DNA of 36,661 nt from CAYHIN01 sp964356705 (GTDB lineage Bacteria > Patescibacteriota > Microgenomatia > CAZETR01 > Amesbacteraceae). Under the pieces are notes generated by a model. The model was not told the DNA's origin. It saw nothing but the letters and a program-made list of their open reading frames with translations, and made no database searches. Position numbers and translations under genes: made by a program. Positions 20,441 to 28,105 of the stretch are shown here, piece after piece. Every line of letters starts with the position of its first letter. Position 1 is the first letter of the stretch. Location of the stretch: contig CAYHIN010000003.1 in the NCBI GenBank assembly GCA_964356705.1, positions 1-36,661 on the forward strand, read 5' to 3'.

Positions 20441-20946
20441 CTAAATGCAGAATAAGCAATAACTGCAAGAAATCCATTCTCCTTCTGCTTGCTCAAAGAT
20501 TGTAAGGTCACATTTTGGTAACTCTCCAAAAGGCTTCCCACCACTTGCTCAGCCTGAGACGAAGAGTCCACTACAACCGACAATGTCTGTAAACCGCCCA
20601 CATCATATTCCCATTTCTCAACACCGACTCCCAAAGAGTAAATTAGCTCAATATGTTTACTCATTTTTTCTTGCCCCCGCAAAAAATCGTGAGCAAATTT
20701 TGCCCTGGAGTCTAATTCACCAACCAGCTCCTCGACTCCAGACAAAGATTCAATCTCCTTTGCCAATCTCAATCCTTCGGCCGTTAATTGCTTTTCCTTC
20801 GTACTCCAATACCACCACAAACCAAATATTCCAACTACTACACACAAGTAAACAAGTAATACTAGGGTAGAAGTCCTCAACACAACTTTTCTTATTTGCT
20901 CAGTTTTTACGTCTGAGCGATTACCACCTTCAAAAAAATTTATCAT
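20437..20946 (-). CDS. pilN: PilN-like type IV pilus inner-membrane protein
   Basis: A protein of 169 residues that starts MINFFEGG, close to the IN(L)L motif with which PilN binds a groove in PilM. One membrane span (about 27-48, LVLLVYLCVVVGIFGLWWYW), then a coiled coil (about 50-80) and a small alpha/beta domain. It overlaps both pilM and pilO by four bases (ATGA), indicating coupled synthesis of interacting proteins. The start motif makes this the better supported of the N/O pair. Confidence 0.85.
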   Translation of the reverse strand: MINFFEGGNRSDVKTEQIRKVVLRTSTLVLLVYLCVVVGIFGLWWYWSTKEKQLTAEGLRLAKEIESLSGVEELVGELDSRAKFAHDFLRGQEKMSKHIELIYSLGVGVEKWEYDVGGLQTLSVVVDSSSQAEQVVGSLLESYQNVTLQSLSKQKENGFLAVIAYSAFR

Positions 20947-21959
20947 GGCTCAATACGGCGCATAGCAAGACCTGCCGCCACACAATAATACACAGCAGTA
21001 GAAGCCACCGCGCGAGTCTGATTTGTGTCCAAATGCACCTTCGCAAATGGATTTGCAACAGCCACCTCAATTCCCACAAGACCGGAGAGCATTCCCACCA
21101 TATCCACCAACTGCGCTGCACCTCCAGAAATAGTTATTAGCTTTATTGTATCGAGAGGATGCTTTGTTAGATAAAAATCACAGGTTTTCTTTATCTCGGC
21201 CGAAATTTCATTCAACACGGGTTTCATAGCCTCTACCAACTTGCCATCCAATTTTGTCTGGGACAATCCATAAGTACTTTTATACTGCTCAGCAACCCCA
21301 GAGTCCAAACCCAATCCAGATTCAATCGATCTGGTAAATGCATCTCCTGCGACCGGAATCGTCCGTGAAAACACTAGCTGACCACGCGATACGACCCCAA
21401 CATCGGTCGACTTGGCACCTATATCAACTATCATAGATGTGGTCAATTCGTCCGGTACGCAAGCTCGAGCCGAAGCAGTCATTTCGGTCTCAAGTGCCAC
21501 CACCTCCAGACCTGCTTGTTGCAATATTTGAGTATATGTTGCCACCAAAACTTTTGAAGTAGCCATCAACAATATTTCCATTTCTCCCGAAGATTTGTCA
21601 CGACTCACTATTTCATAACTCCACACTGCCCGATCGGCAGGAATTGGAATATATTGTTCGACCTGCCACCGAATAGCAGATTTTACTTCATCATCAGAAA
21701 GAGTCGGCATATTCACCACGTGTGACGACACCTGATCCTCAGGTAAAGCCGCAACAACTCTTCTAGACTTTGCTCCCGCTTCTCTAAGCAACTTCACGAT
21801 TGCGGCCGTAACCGCGACAGGGCTATTTATTCCCCCAGTAGGTGTGGGTATCGAGGCTGCCGTCACCATTTTCCAAGCATCTCGCCCCACAGGAGCCAAC
21901 TCGACTAACTTTATAGTAGCCGCACCAATATCAATTCCTATTTTGGGCAGATCACTCAT
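20943..21959 (-). CDS. pilM: Type IV pilus assembly protein PilM
   Basis: An actin-like ATP-binding protein of 338 residues. GIDIGAATIKLVEL (8-21) is the phosphate-1 loop, IVDIGAKSTDVGVV (about 197-210) the phosphate-2 loop and ITISGGAAQLVDM (about 273-285) the adenosine loop. PilM sits at the cytoplasmic face and holds the PilN tail. It lies between the minor pilins and pilN, eleven bases after the preceding stop. Confidence 0.93.
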   Translation of the reverse strand: MSDLPKIGIDIGAATIKLVELAPVGRDAWKMVTAASIPTPTGGINSPVAVTAAIVKLLREAGAKSRRVVAALPEDQVSSHVVNMPTLSDDEVKSAIRWQVEQYIPIPADRAVWSYEIVSRDKSSGEMEILLMATSKVLVATYTQILQQAGLEVVALETEMTASARACVPDELTTSMIVDIGAKSTDVGVVSRGQLVFSRTIPVAGDAFTRSIESGLGLDSGVAEQYKSTYGLSQTKLDGKLVEAMKPVLNEISAEIKKTCDFYLTKHPLDTIKLITISGGAAQLVDMVGMLSGLVGIEVAVANPFAKVHLDTNQTRAVASTAVYYCVAAGLAMRRIEP

Positions 21960-21969
21960 ATCACTTTTT

Positions 21970-22755
21970 CTATTGAACTAGACTGCCTCCTGAAAATACA
22001 GCCGAGTCAAACATAACCGGAAAATCAGCATTTATAGCCGAAGCCTTGACACGCTGCACCACATCAGCAGATCGTCCAGAAGAAAGAATTACCCTCCCTT
22101 GAGCAGGAAATACTCCAGCATTAGTAGCCTGGACTGCTATCGAGATTGGGTCAGAATTATAAAGAGCTCTCACTCTCAGCACAACTGGGCTATATCCCCC
22201 AGGCAGACCCAAATCAGATGAAAAAGTAACCAAGGTTTTTCTGGCTGGCTCAGTCATATTGCAACTACCGCTTGAAACAACACCAGAAAAACTATTTCCG
22301 TGCACCCCGGCCTCAGGATCAACACCATATCTTCCCACAACAGAGGCACTCCCATTCGAAGCATACAATATCAGCTCGACAGCCCCCTCAGCGGAAGCGT
22401 CGTCGCCCCAATAGACGCATAAAGTTCCAGACGAGTACCCACTCAGAGTCACCGTCGCCACATCACCTCGGTCCAACTTGTAAGGCAAAATATATCTTGT
22501 CTCTCCGAAAGCCAAACTAGTTTGACTGACGTCATAAGACGCATTGGCTGTGGTACCAGTAGCTGCAACTGTCACAAAACCACCCAAAGCCTGCTCCACC
22601 CCCGCTTCAGCCGCCTCCAAGGCAACCGCTGACTCTTTTTGAGAAGTAGACACATTTACCTCGGTCATGCCTCGCATAGCAATAGATACTCCGATAGTCA
22701 AAATCACTCCCAAAATCAACACCACTACCACAACTGCTTGTCCGGTTCTCATCAC
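21970..22755 (-). CDS. GspK/PilX-like minor pilin
   Basis: A protein of 261 residues with a short leader (MMRTG) and a hydrophobic helix QAVVVVVLILGVILTIGVSI. Cleavage after Gly5 fits prepilin peptidase, but residue +5 is Val where most pilins have Glu. Loss of Glu5 is characteristic of GspK, the tip pseudopilin. A large beta-rich C-terminal domain with Cys in the region 115-165 follows. It is the last of the pilin-like genes, in the position GspK has after GspH-I-J, and probably caps the pilus. Confidence 0.75.
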   Translation of the reverse strand: MMRTGQAVVVVVLILGVILTIGVSIAMRGMTEVNVSTSQKESAVALEAAEAGVEQALGGFVTVAATGTTANASYDVSQTSLAFGETRYILPYKLDRGDVATVTLSGYSSGTLCVYWGDDASAEGAVELILYASNGSASVVGRYGVDPEAGVHGNSFSGVVSSGSCNMTEPARKTLVTFSSDLGLPGGYSPVVLRVRALYNSDPISIAVQATNAGVFPAQGRVILSSGRSADVVQRVKASAINADFPVMFDSAVFSGGSLVQ

Positions 22756-22766
22756 TTCATGATAGA

Positions 22767-23267
22767 TTAATTCCCAAAATTGCGCAACGTCACCTCTGTC
22801 TGATATCTAACCTCACCCAGACCCTCTTCCGCCTTATCACTTGTGTCAAAATTTCCCTCGGCAGAAGCATCAAAACATATTTTCACCGTCCTGCCATTAT
22901 TCGTACATGTGAACATTTGTCCACATCCGGTATCCGTGACATTCAAAAAAACCGAGGTCAAATAAGTCGAAACCCCCGCAGATATAGAAGCAATTTGCCC
23001 AGATAGTAACGAGTAACGTAGATCATCTTCATTAACTCTCACCAAATCCAAGCTCGTCGGAGATGTACAAATAGCACTTTCGGCAAATTTAATCATTTGC
23101 ACCATAGAGTCCACAGCCGATGCCGCCTCAGAATTTACTTTAGCAATCGCAGCTGACTTTCTGCTACTCCGAAGCGAAGTCATCATCAGAACCGTAATAG
23201 TCCCCAAAAGCACACCCAACAATGCAATACCAATCAATGTCTCAAATAAAGTAAAACCTCTTCTCAT
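22767..23267 (-). CDS. GspJ/PilW-like minor pilin
   Basis: A protein of 166 residues starting MRRGFTLFETLIGIALLGVLLG. The leader ends at Gly4, and Phe(+1) and Glu(+5) are in place for peptidase D. The mature domain has four Cys, two of them close together (CGQMFTC). Class by position between the GspI-like and GspK-like genes and by size. It would form part of the priming complex that starts pilus assembly. Confidence 0.78.
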   Translation of the reverse strand: MRRGFTLFETLIGIALLGVLLGTITVLMMTSLRSSRKSAAIAKVNSEAASAVDSMVQMIKFAESAICTSPTSLDLVRVNEDDLRYSLLSGQIASISAGVSTYLTSVFLNVTDTGCGQMFTCTNNGRTVKICFDASAEGNFDTSDKAEEGLGEVRYQTEVTLRNFGN

Positions 23268-23268
23268 C

Positions 23269-23694
23269 TCAATATTTTGTCATAACAGTTTCTACCACTG
23301 CTGTTTTTGTCATAGTGCCTTCCGTCCAGGTCATGGTTACAGTCACCACGACTTGCTCATTGCTCCCACTCGTCGAAAAAACAAAATCGACATCGTTTAT
23401 ATACTCAGACCCCGAAACGCCGCATCCCGATCCAGATGTCACCGCGCTTCCGTCAAAACACCACTGCCCAGATGAAAAGTTAGTCTTAAAAGCCTCCCAA
23501 CCGGCTTCGGCTTTTTCAGTCCTAACCAACTCCATCGCCGATGTGGCCTGGTCGTGAGCTTCCGTCACCCGTTTGGCAACTCCATTAGTCACTACAGTTC
23601 TATTTGACAATTGTACTAGCGCCAACAGAGCCACTACGCCCACACTGATTGCAATCATGACCTCGACGATAGTCTGTCCCCGTCTGGTAATCAT
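23269..23694 (-). CDS. GspI/PilV-like minor pilin
   Basis: A protein of 141 residues starting MITRRGQTIVEVMIAISVGV. Cleavage after Gly6 leaves Gln(+1) and Glu(+5), a permitted variant. A small beta-rich domain with two Cys (WCFDGS and SGCGVS) follows. The start codon overlaps the end of the preceding GspH-like gene by four bases. Called from size and gene order (G-H-I-J-K). Confidence 0.75.
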   Translation of the reverse strand: MITRRGQTIVEVMIAISVGVVALLALVQLSNRTVVTNGVAKRVTEAHDQATSAMELVRTEKAEAGWEAFKTNFSSGQWCFDGSAVTSGSGCGVSGSEYINDVDFVFSTSGSNEQVVVTVTMTWTEGTMTKTAVVETVMTKY

Positions 23695-24185
23695 TGTATT
23701 TCGCCTCGATCAGTAACAATCACCGTATTTTGATCTGCCTGACTCGAGACAGTCATCGAAATATTAGAAACTACTGCCGGCCCCAAATTTGTGATCGTCC
23801 CTTGCCCAAGAGGCCTAAACACAATCTCAGTTACCAAAACAGGGCTCACAGCAAGTATTACTCCCGATGGCAAAGTTTTAGTCCGTGACAAATAAGGAGT
23901 AGTGGGAGGGACCGGATACGTCGCAGTACACAGAGCCTCGACTACATAACTACTAGTCGTAAATCTAACTCTCCATCCCAAAAGGGGGTCTACGCACTCC
24001 TCGGGTTTTTTCCCGGCCGCTGCGTTGTTTCTTGCCAATTGCAATGTCTGGCGAAACTCTTCAAATGCAGTGACTTGTTTTTGTTTTTTCCCATTATTCA
24101 GTAAACTTGCAACTCCATACGTCGTAAATATCAGCATGATTACAATCGCTACAAGTACCTCAATCAACGAAAAGCCCTTCCTCAT
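23691..24185 (-). CDS. GspH/FimT-like minor pilin
   Basis: A protein of 164 residues starting MRKGFSLIEVLVAIVIMLIF, a textbook type IV prepilin N-terminus. The region FRQTLQLARNNAAAGKKPEEC resembles the GspH/FimT helix followed by beta strands. Two or more Cys could form a disulfide (EECVDP, EALCTA). It overlaps the preceding pilin gene by four bases (ATGA). Confidence 0.8.
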   Translation of the reverse strand: MRKGFSLIEVLVAIVIMLIFTTYGVASLLNNGKKQKQVTAFEEFRQTLQLARNNAAAGKKPEECVDPLLGWRVRFTTSSYVVEALCTATYPVPPTTPYLSRTKTLPSGVILAVSPVLVTEIVFRPLGQGTITNLGPAVVSNISMTVSSQADQNTVIVTDRGEIQ

Positions 24186-24670
24186 GGATTAGCAAACACA
24201 AAAGTACAGTTTGTCGACCCCGAACACCCCGTCCCTCCACAACTTGCATTGTTATTTGTGGTATCGGCCTCACCTGAAGCACACAAAGTATAAGTAGCAC
24301 ATCTATTCGCGACAGTTCCAGCGCAAGCCGCACCTGACGCGTTTTTTGGAGTGTATCTATAGATCCTTGATCCAGCCATAGGATCCACGGGCAACGAATT
24401 TATATAACCACCACTCACCAAATTGGATACATTTACCAAATTACAAGTCGCAGCCGATCCATTACAAGCAGGGTATGTCCCATTATCATTTCTATATAGC
24501 TCAACCGCAGATTGTACAGCCAGCAAATCGGCCTTTCTTCGACTATCACGAGAATACTGCTGCGGGCCTCGTCCAATCAAAGAAATCACCCCCGCGGACA
24601 ACACAGCAATCAAAGCAATAGAAATAAGGATTTCAATCAGAGTAAAACCATATCTATTATTTTTCCACAT
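24182..24670 (-). CDS. GspG/PilE-like pilin, Cys-rich
   Basis: A protein of 162 residues from the ATG at 24670 (MWKNNRYGFTLIEILISIAL); a start nine codons earlier is possible but overlaps the preceding gene further. Gly8 is the cleavage site. RDSRRKADLLAVQSAVELYRNDNGTYP is the alpha-helix and YP turn typical of GspG-type pilins, and LPVDPMAGSRIYRYTP matches the family's PxDPW-like turn. The C-terminal third has about nine Cys. A TACAAT box stands nine bases upstream. Whether it is a major or minor subunit cannot be told. Confidence 0.82.
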   Translation of the reverse strand: MWKNNRYGFTLIEILISIALIAVLSAGVISLIGRGPQQYSRDSRRKADLLAVQSAVELYRNDNGTYPACNGSAATCNLVNVSNLVSGGYINSLPVDPMAGSRIYRYTPKNASGAACAGTVANRCATYTLCASGEADTTNNNASCGGTGCSGSTNCTFVFANP

Positions 24671-25139
24671 ACCAATTACATTGTATCTTTTCTCCACACT
24701 TGGCTGTCAAATCTATCTTGTATGCAGGATCAGATTTGTATTCCAGGGCTATATAGATTCTATAACTCTGTCTTGATTCAGGAACTTCATAGACATATTT
24801 GTAGCCTTTATAGGCAAACGGGTCTATCGGCAATTTCGACAAATACATCACTTCGTCCAAGTCCACGATTTTTCCTTCTCCCCATTCACAAGCTTCAGAT
24901 CCTGATCTACCACAAGAGATTATTTCCCCCAATACAGATGATGCGGGGTATACTTCATAGTCGTCATAATAAGCATCGACGGCTCTCCCTACCAATTCTA
25001 CATCAGCCTTACGCTGAGCGTCCCGAGTCTTCATTTGAGAAATCCTCAATTGAAAAGATGAAATTCCAAAAATTATCAATACTAAAGTTAGCACGAAGAT
25101 CACTTCACTCTTTCTCCAGTTTAGTAGCGAAAAATCCAT
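24657..25139 (-). CDS. Pilin-like protein without a canonical prepilin cleavage site
   Basis: A protein of 160 residues. It has a hydrophobic N-terminal helix (about 12-30, SEVIFVLTLVLIIFGIS) and the GspG-like segment RDAQRKADVELVGRAVDAYYDDYEVYP, with LPIDPFAYKGYKYVYE matching the DP turn. However, the GFTLIE cleavage motif is replaced by NWRKSEVIF, without Gly at -1. It may be processed at a non-standard site or stay as a membrane-anchored pilin-like protein. It overlaps pilD by 19 bases and the next pilin by 14. Confidence 0.75.
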   Translation of the reverse strand: MDFSLLNWRKSEVIFVLTLVLIIFGISSFQLRISQMKTRDAQRKADVELVGRAVDAYYDDYEVYPASSVLGEIISCGRSGSEACEWGEGKIVDLDEVMYLSKLPIDPFAYKGYKYVYEVPESRQSYRIYIALEYKSDPAYKIDLTAKCGEKIQCNWYVEK

Positions 25140-25867
25140 GAGGTAATCATATCACCCCAAAAATAAGCGACCCATCCTCCGACGATCAAATATGGCCCAA
25201 ATGCAATCATCGATTTCACACTTTTTTTACTGACAACTAACAGCCAACAACTTACAACCGCACCGATAACAAAAGCCATCCACAAGGCCACCAATATATT
25301 AGGCCAAGACACCCATAGGCCAATTACTCCAATTATGCCAATATCTCCACTTCCCATTGCTTTTCCCCGAGACATGAGCCAGATACCCCCGATAATTACT
25401 ACTCCCACACCCATTCCCCATAAGTAACTTAAGTTACCTAAGTCACCTAAGTGACTAAAAATAACTAGTGCCGCCCATATCGCAACCATCGCATCCGAAA
25501 CCAGCATCGTTTCCTGATCCATGACAAAAATGACAGTCGTCACCCAGGCAATTCCCATCAGCACGATCTGATCTATAAGTCCTATATGTCCTATACGACC
25601 TATGAGTAGGAGGCTTATTCCTAGTACTATCTCCACCACCAGATTTCTCACCGGAATAGGGGAGTGGCAATACCGACATTTACCCCTCAAACTGGCATAC
25701 GACGCTATCGGCACCAAGTCCAAAATCGCCAGTAAATGTCTGCACTTATCACATTTTGATCGACCTCTAAACCACGATTCACCTCTGGGCAATCGGTCAA
25801 TAACGGCATTTGCAACACTACCCGCCATCAATCCTCCCAAAAATGAAAACAGCCCTACCATACACAT
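25121..25867 (-). CDS. pilD: Type IV prepilin peptidase
   Basis: A polytopic membrane protein of 248 residues. The cytoplasmic loop has two CxxC pairs (Cys39/42 and Cys64/67) as in classical PilD, which also methylates pilins. The aspartates Asp117 (VMDQETMLVSD) and Asp175 (GSGD, 172-175) are the expected catalytic pair. Two 9-bp repeat arrays lie in frame: residues 89-100 read IGR-IGH-IGL-IDQ and 138-149 read SHL-GDL-GNL-SYL, both in or between membrane segments. It removes the leader of the pilins encoded around it. Confidence 0.92.
   Translation of the reverse strand: MCMVGLFSFLGGLMAGSVANAVIDRLPRGESWFRGRSKCDKCRHLLAILDLVPIASYASLRGKCRYCHSPIPVRNLVVEIVLGISLLLIGRIGHIGLIDQIVLMGIAWVTTVIFVMDQETMLVSDAMVAIWAALVIFSHLGDLGNLSYLWGMGVGVVIIGGIWLMSRGKAMGSGDIGIIGVIGLWVSWPNILVALWMAFVIGAVVSCWLLVVSKKSVKSMIAFGPYLIVGGWVAYFWGDMITSWIFRY
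25422..25457. repeat. 9-bp tandem repeat array in pilD (4 units)
   Basis: AAGTAACTT, AAGTTACCT, AAGTCACCT, AAGTGACTA follow each other exactly. They translate on the minus strand as four xxL tripeptides. Confidence 0.85.
25569..25604. repeat. 9-bp tandem repeat array in pilD (4 units)
   Basis: TGATCTATA, AGTCCTATA, TGTCCTATA, CGACCTATG. On the minus strand they encode four Ile-(Gly/Asp)-x tripeptides in a membrane helix region. Confidence 0.85.
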
Positions 25868-26349
25868 GTCGTTCCAATAGCAGGTGGGGCCACCTCAGTC
25901 GCACACATTCCACAGCCTCTACCATTTGCTGAGTTCCAAAACCACCATGCCACCGGCGTCAAACCGCCACAGCTATTTCTAAACTTCTTTGCCAAGACTT
26001 TTCCCGCCACGACTACCTCATCAAAACTTCCGTTCACCGAATATACATAGCCCGAATTATTGTAAGTCAGTCCTCCCGTCCCAAAAGGAGTTGGAGGCGT
26101 TGGAAACACTACCAGCTCTCCACTACTGGTCAGATCAGAAAACCAAGTGGCCTGATCGGGATACAAAGCGTTTTGAGCAGCATAGGCCTGCAGAGCCGTT
26201 GCCACCTGGGCCACGTCATTTATTACCTTAGCATCATTTGCCTGACGCAGTTTATCAATCGGATCAATCATTGCCACCACTCCTGAGCTAACAGTCGCCA
26301 GCACACCCAGCACGACCAACAATTCGATAAGAGTAAATCCACTCCTCAT
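25855..26349 (-). CDS. Type IV pilin, second copy
   Basis: A protein of 164 residues from the ATG at 26349, which follows GGAGGTG; an upstream in-frame Met is ignored. It starts MRSGFTLIELLVVLGVLA with cleavage after Gly4. DKLRQANDAKVINDVAQVATALQAYAAQN closely parallels the preceding pilin, so the two are paralogues, but the C-terminal half differs and carries several Cys and aromatic residues. It lies after the intrinsic terminator that ends the first transcription segment, so it is probably made in smaller amount. Confidence 0.88.
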   Translation of the reverse strand: MRSGFTLIELLVVLGVLATVSSGVVAMIDPIDKLRQANDAKVINDVAQVATALQAYAAQNALYPDQATWFSDLTSSGELVVFPTPPTPFGTGGLTYNNSGYVYSVNGSFDEVVVAGKVLAKKFRNSCGGLTPVAWWFWNSANGRGCGMCATEVAPPAIGTTCVW

Positions 26350-26365
26350 TGCACCTCCAGTCTGC

Positions 26366-26397
26366 CACAAAAAACACCGCCCTGTAAAGGGCGGTGT
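26366..26397 (-). terminator. Intrinsic terminator after the main pilin gene
   Basis: Read on the minus strand, a perfect ten-base stem ACACCGCCCT/AGGGCGGTGT with a four-base loop is followed by TTTTTTG. It is the strongest terminator in the window and splits the pilus operon between the two pilin genes. Confidence 0.92.
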
Positions 26398-26409
26398 AAA
26401 TAGAAGAAC

Positions 26410-26886
26410 TCACGGACAAACTCCCAAGTTAGTCGTCGCGGCTAACTTGTACACTCCAGCCCCTACGGCCGAATCCCAACAAAATGTCCCAGCGGCCGAA
26501 GCTGTATTCTTTTTGGCCTTTTGAGTCGCAGTTACCTTCGCTCCTGTCTGAGTACCGTTCACAGAATATACATAGCTATAACCTGTAGTAGCCACGGGCA
26601 TGACACTCAATTCCCCAGAAGACACTAGCACCGAAGTACCAGCAGAATACTCGGCTGAGGTTGGATAGAGCCCATTATTCTGAGCGGCGTAGGACTGTAA
26701 AGCAGTCGCTATCTGACTCACGTCATTTTGAGCCTTGGCATCGTTCGCTTGAGCGAGCTTATCCACAGGGTCGATCAGAGCAACCACTCCAGCCGCAATC
26801 ACTCCCAAGACTCCAATAACCACCAAAAGCTCAATAAGAGTGAACCCAACTCTACTTTTAATTTTCAAGATGTTATTTTTCAACAA
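26410..26886 (-). CDS. Type IV major pilin
   Basis: A protein of 158 residues. The best start is TTG at 26886, ten bases after AAAGGAGGTG (26904-26895); with it the product begins MLKNNILKIKSRVGFTLIELL. Cleavage after Gly14 would give a mature FTLIELLVVIGVLG helix with Glu5. The remainder is Ala/Thr/Ser-rich with two Cys near the C-terminus (TFCWDS and NLGVCP), a possible disulfide loop. The perfect ribosome site, the terminator just downstream and the canonical sequence suggest this is the abundant structural subunit. A TATACT at 26926-26921 inside the end of pilC might be its own promoter. Confidence 0.92.
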   Translation of the reverse strand: MLKNNILKIKSRVGFTLIELLVVIGVLGVIAAGVVALIDPVDKLAQANDAKAQNDVSQIATALQSYAAQNNGLYPTSAEYSAGTSVLVSSGELSVMPVATTGYSYVYSVNGTQTGAKVTATQKAKKNTASAAGTFCWDSAVGAGVYKLAATTNLGVCP

Positions 26887-26902
26887 GTTTGGTTCACCTC
26901 CT

Positions 26903-28105
26903 TTAAATACGGTTTGTAATAGTATAAATCGGCATAACAATCGCATACATCAAAAAACCTATTCCAACAGCGAGTATCACCAGTATTATTGGTTCGATGG
27001 CCGCTGTCAAGCCTTTAATCTTCTCTTCCGACTCAGCTTCGAAATAATGCGACAGTTTTGCCAATACATCATCCAGCTTCCCGGTTTCTTCGCCTACGGC
27101 CACCATTTGTCCGATAATAGGGGGGAAAATCTCACTTTCAGCAAAGGATATCGATATCGGATACCCTCTTTCAACTCTTTTAGAAATCAAGGCCACCTCA
27201 TGTTCCATTACGACGTTTCCCAAAGCAGACGAAACTATATTCAAGGCCTCGACGATAGACACTCCAGCTCCAACCAAGAGAGACAACGTCCGAGTCAGCT
27301 CGGTCAGCACCACCTTCTGTGAAAGGGGACCAAAGATAGGTATTTTATATAAAAGGCTATCGAATTGTTTTCTTCCCAAACCAGTATTAATATAGCTACG
27401 CAACGTCACAAAACCAAATACCGAAACTATTATTAGTAGCCACCAATATTTCAAAGAAAAGTCCGACAACCCGACAACCATTCTAGTCGCCAGCGGCAAT
27501 TCGGCCCCAAAATCTGCATACAAGGCAGTCAGTTTGGGTATGACAACAATCATCATAACAGCCACCACACCAACCATACCCAGTATAATAATAACTGGAT
27601 ATACCAAAGCCCCGGTCACTTTTGCTCTAAACTCCCGACTCTTTTCGCCAGTATCGGCCAAACGATTCAAAATATTTTCCAAGACTCCGGCCGCCTCACC
27701 GGCTTTTACAAGCGCTATATAGACTCGCGAAAAAATCAGGGGGTGTTTAGAAAGAGCAGCAGACAATGCCATTCCCGACTGCACATCAAGAAGTATCATT
27801 CCCACTATGCTTCCAAACTTTGGCGAAGACTGCGACTTCAATAAATTCAAGGCGTCTGTCAGCGGTAACCCCGCAGTAATCATCGTCGCCAACTGTCTGG
27901 TAAATGTGGTCACCTCTCCAGAAGACACTCCAGACCCTATATTTAGCTCGATTTTTCTACTCAATCCCTGATTTGCTATATTAATTTTTATGGGTAACAA
28001 ATGCTGGTCTCGCAACATAGCCGCGACCTCAGTCTGGCTATCCGCCTCTACTACACCTTTTTGCGTAAGACCTCTATCAGATTTTGCGACATATGAGAAT
28101 TTCAA
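26903..28105 (-). CDS. pilC: Type IV pilus platform protein PilC
   Basis: A protein of 400 residues, full length. Two repeated cytoplasmic helical domains (about 67-185 and 268-385) are separated by membrane spans (about 165-190, 215-235 and 370-392). FTRQLATMITAGLPLTDALNLL and LTRTLSLLVGAGVSIVEALNIV are the two copies of the T2SSF signature. It forms the inner-membrane platform on which PilB and PilT act. It overlaps pilT by four bases (ATGA). Confidence 0.95.
   Translation of the reverse strand: MKFSYVAKSDRGLTQKGVVEADSQTEVAAMLRDQHLLPIKINIANQGLSRKIELNIGSGVSSGEVTTFTRQLATMITAGLPLTDALNLLKSQSSPKFGSIVGMILLDVQSGMALSAALSKHPLIFSRVYIALVKAGEAAGVLENILNRLADTGEKSREFRAKVTGALVYPVIIILGMVGVVAVMMIVVIPKLTALYADFGAELPLATRMVVGLSDFSLKYWWLLIIVSVFGFVTLRSYINTGLGRKQFDSLLYKIPIFGPLSQKVVLTELTRTLSLLVGAGVSIVEALNIVSSALGNVVMEHEVALISKRVERGYPISISFAESEIFPPIIGQMVAVGEETGKLDDVLAKLSHYFEAESEEKIKGLTAAIEPIILVILAVGIGFLMYAIVMPIYTITNRI

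Noticed and set aside
21970..26886. A type II secretion system
   Set aside because: PilT, PilM, canonical pilins and no secretin or GspC/L genes indicate a type IV pilus.
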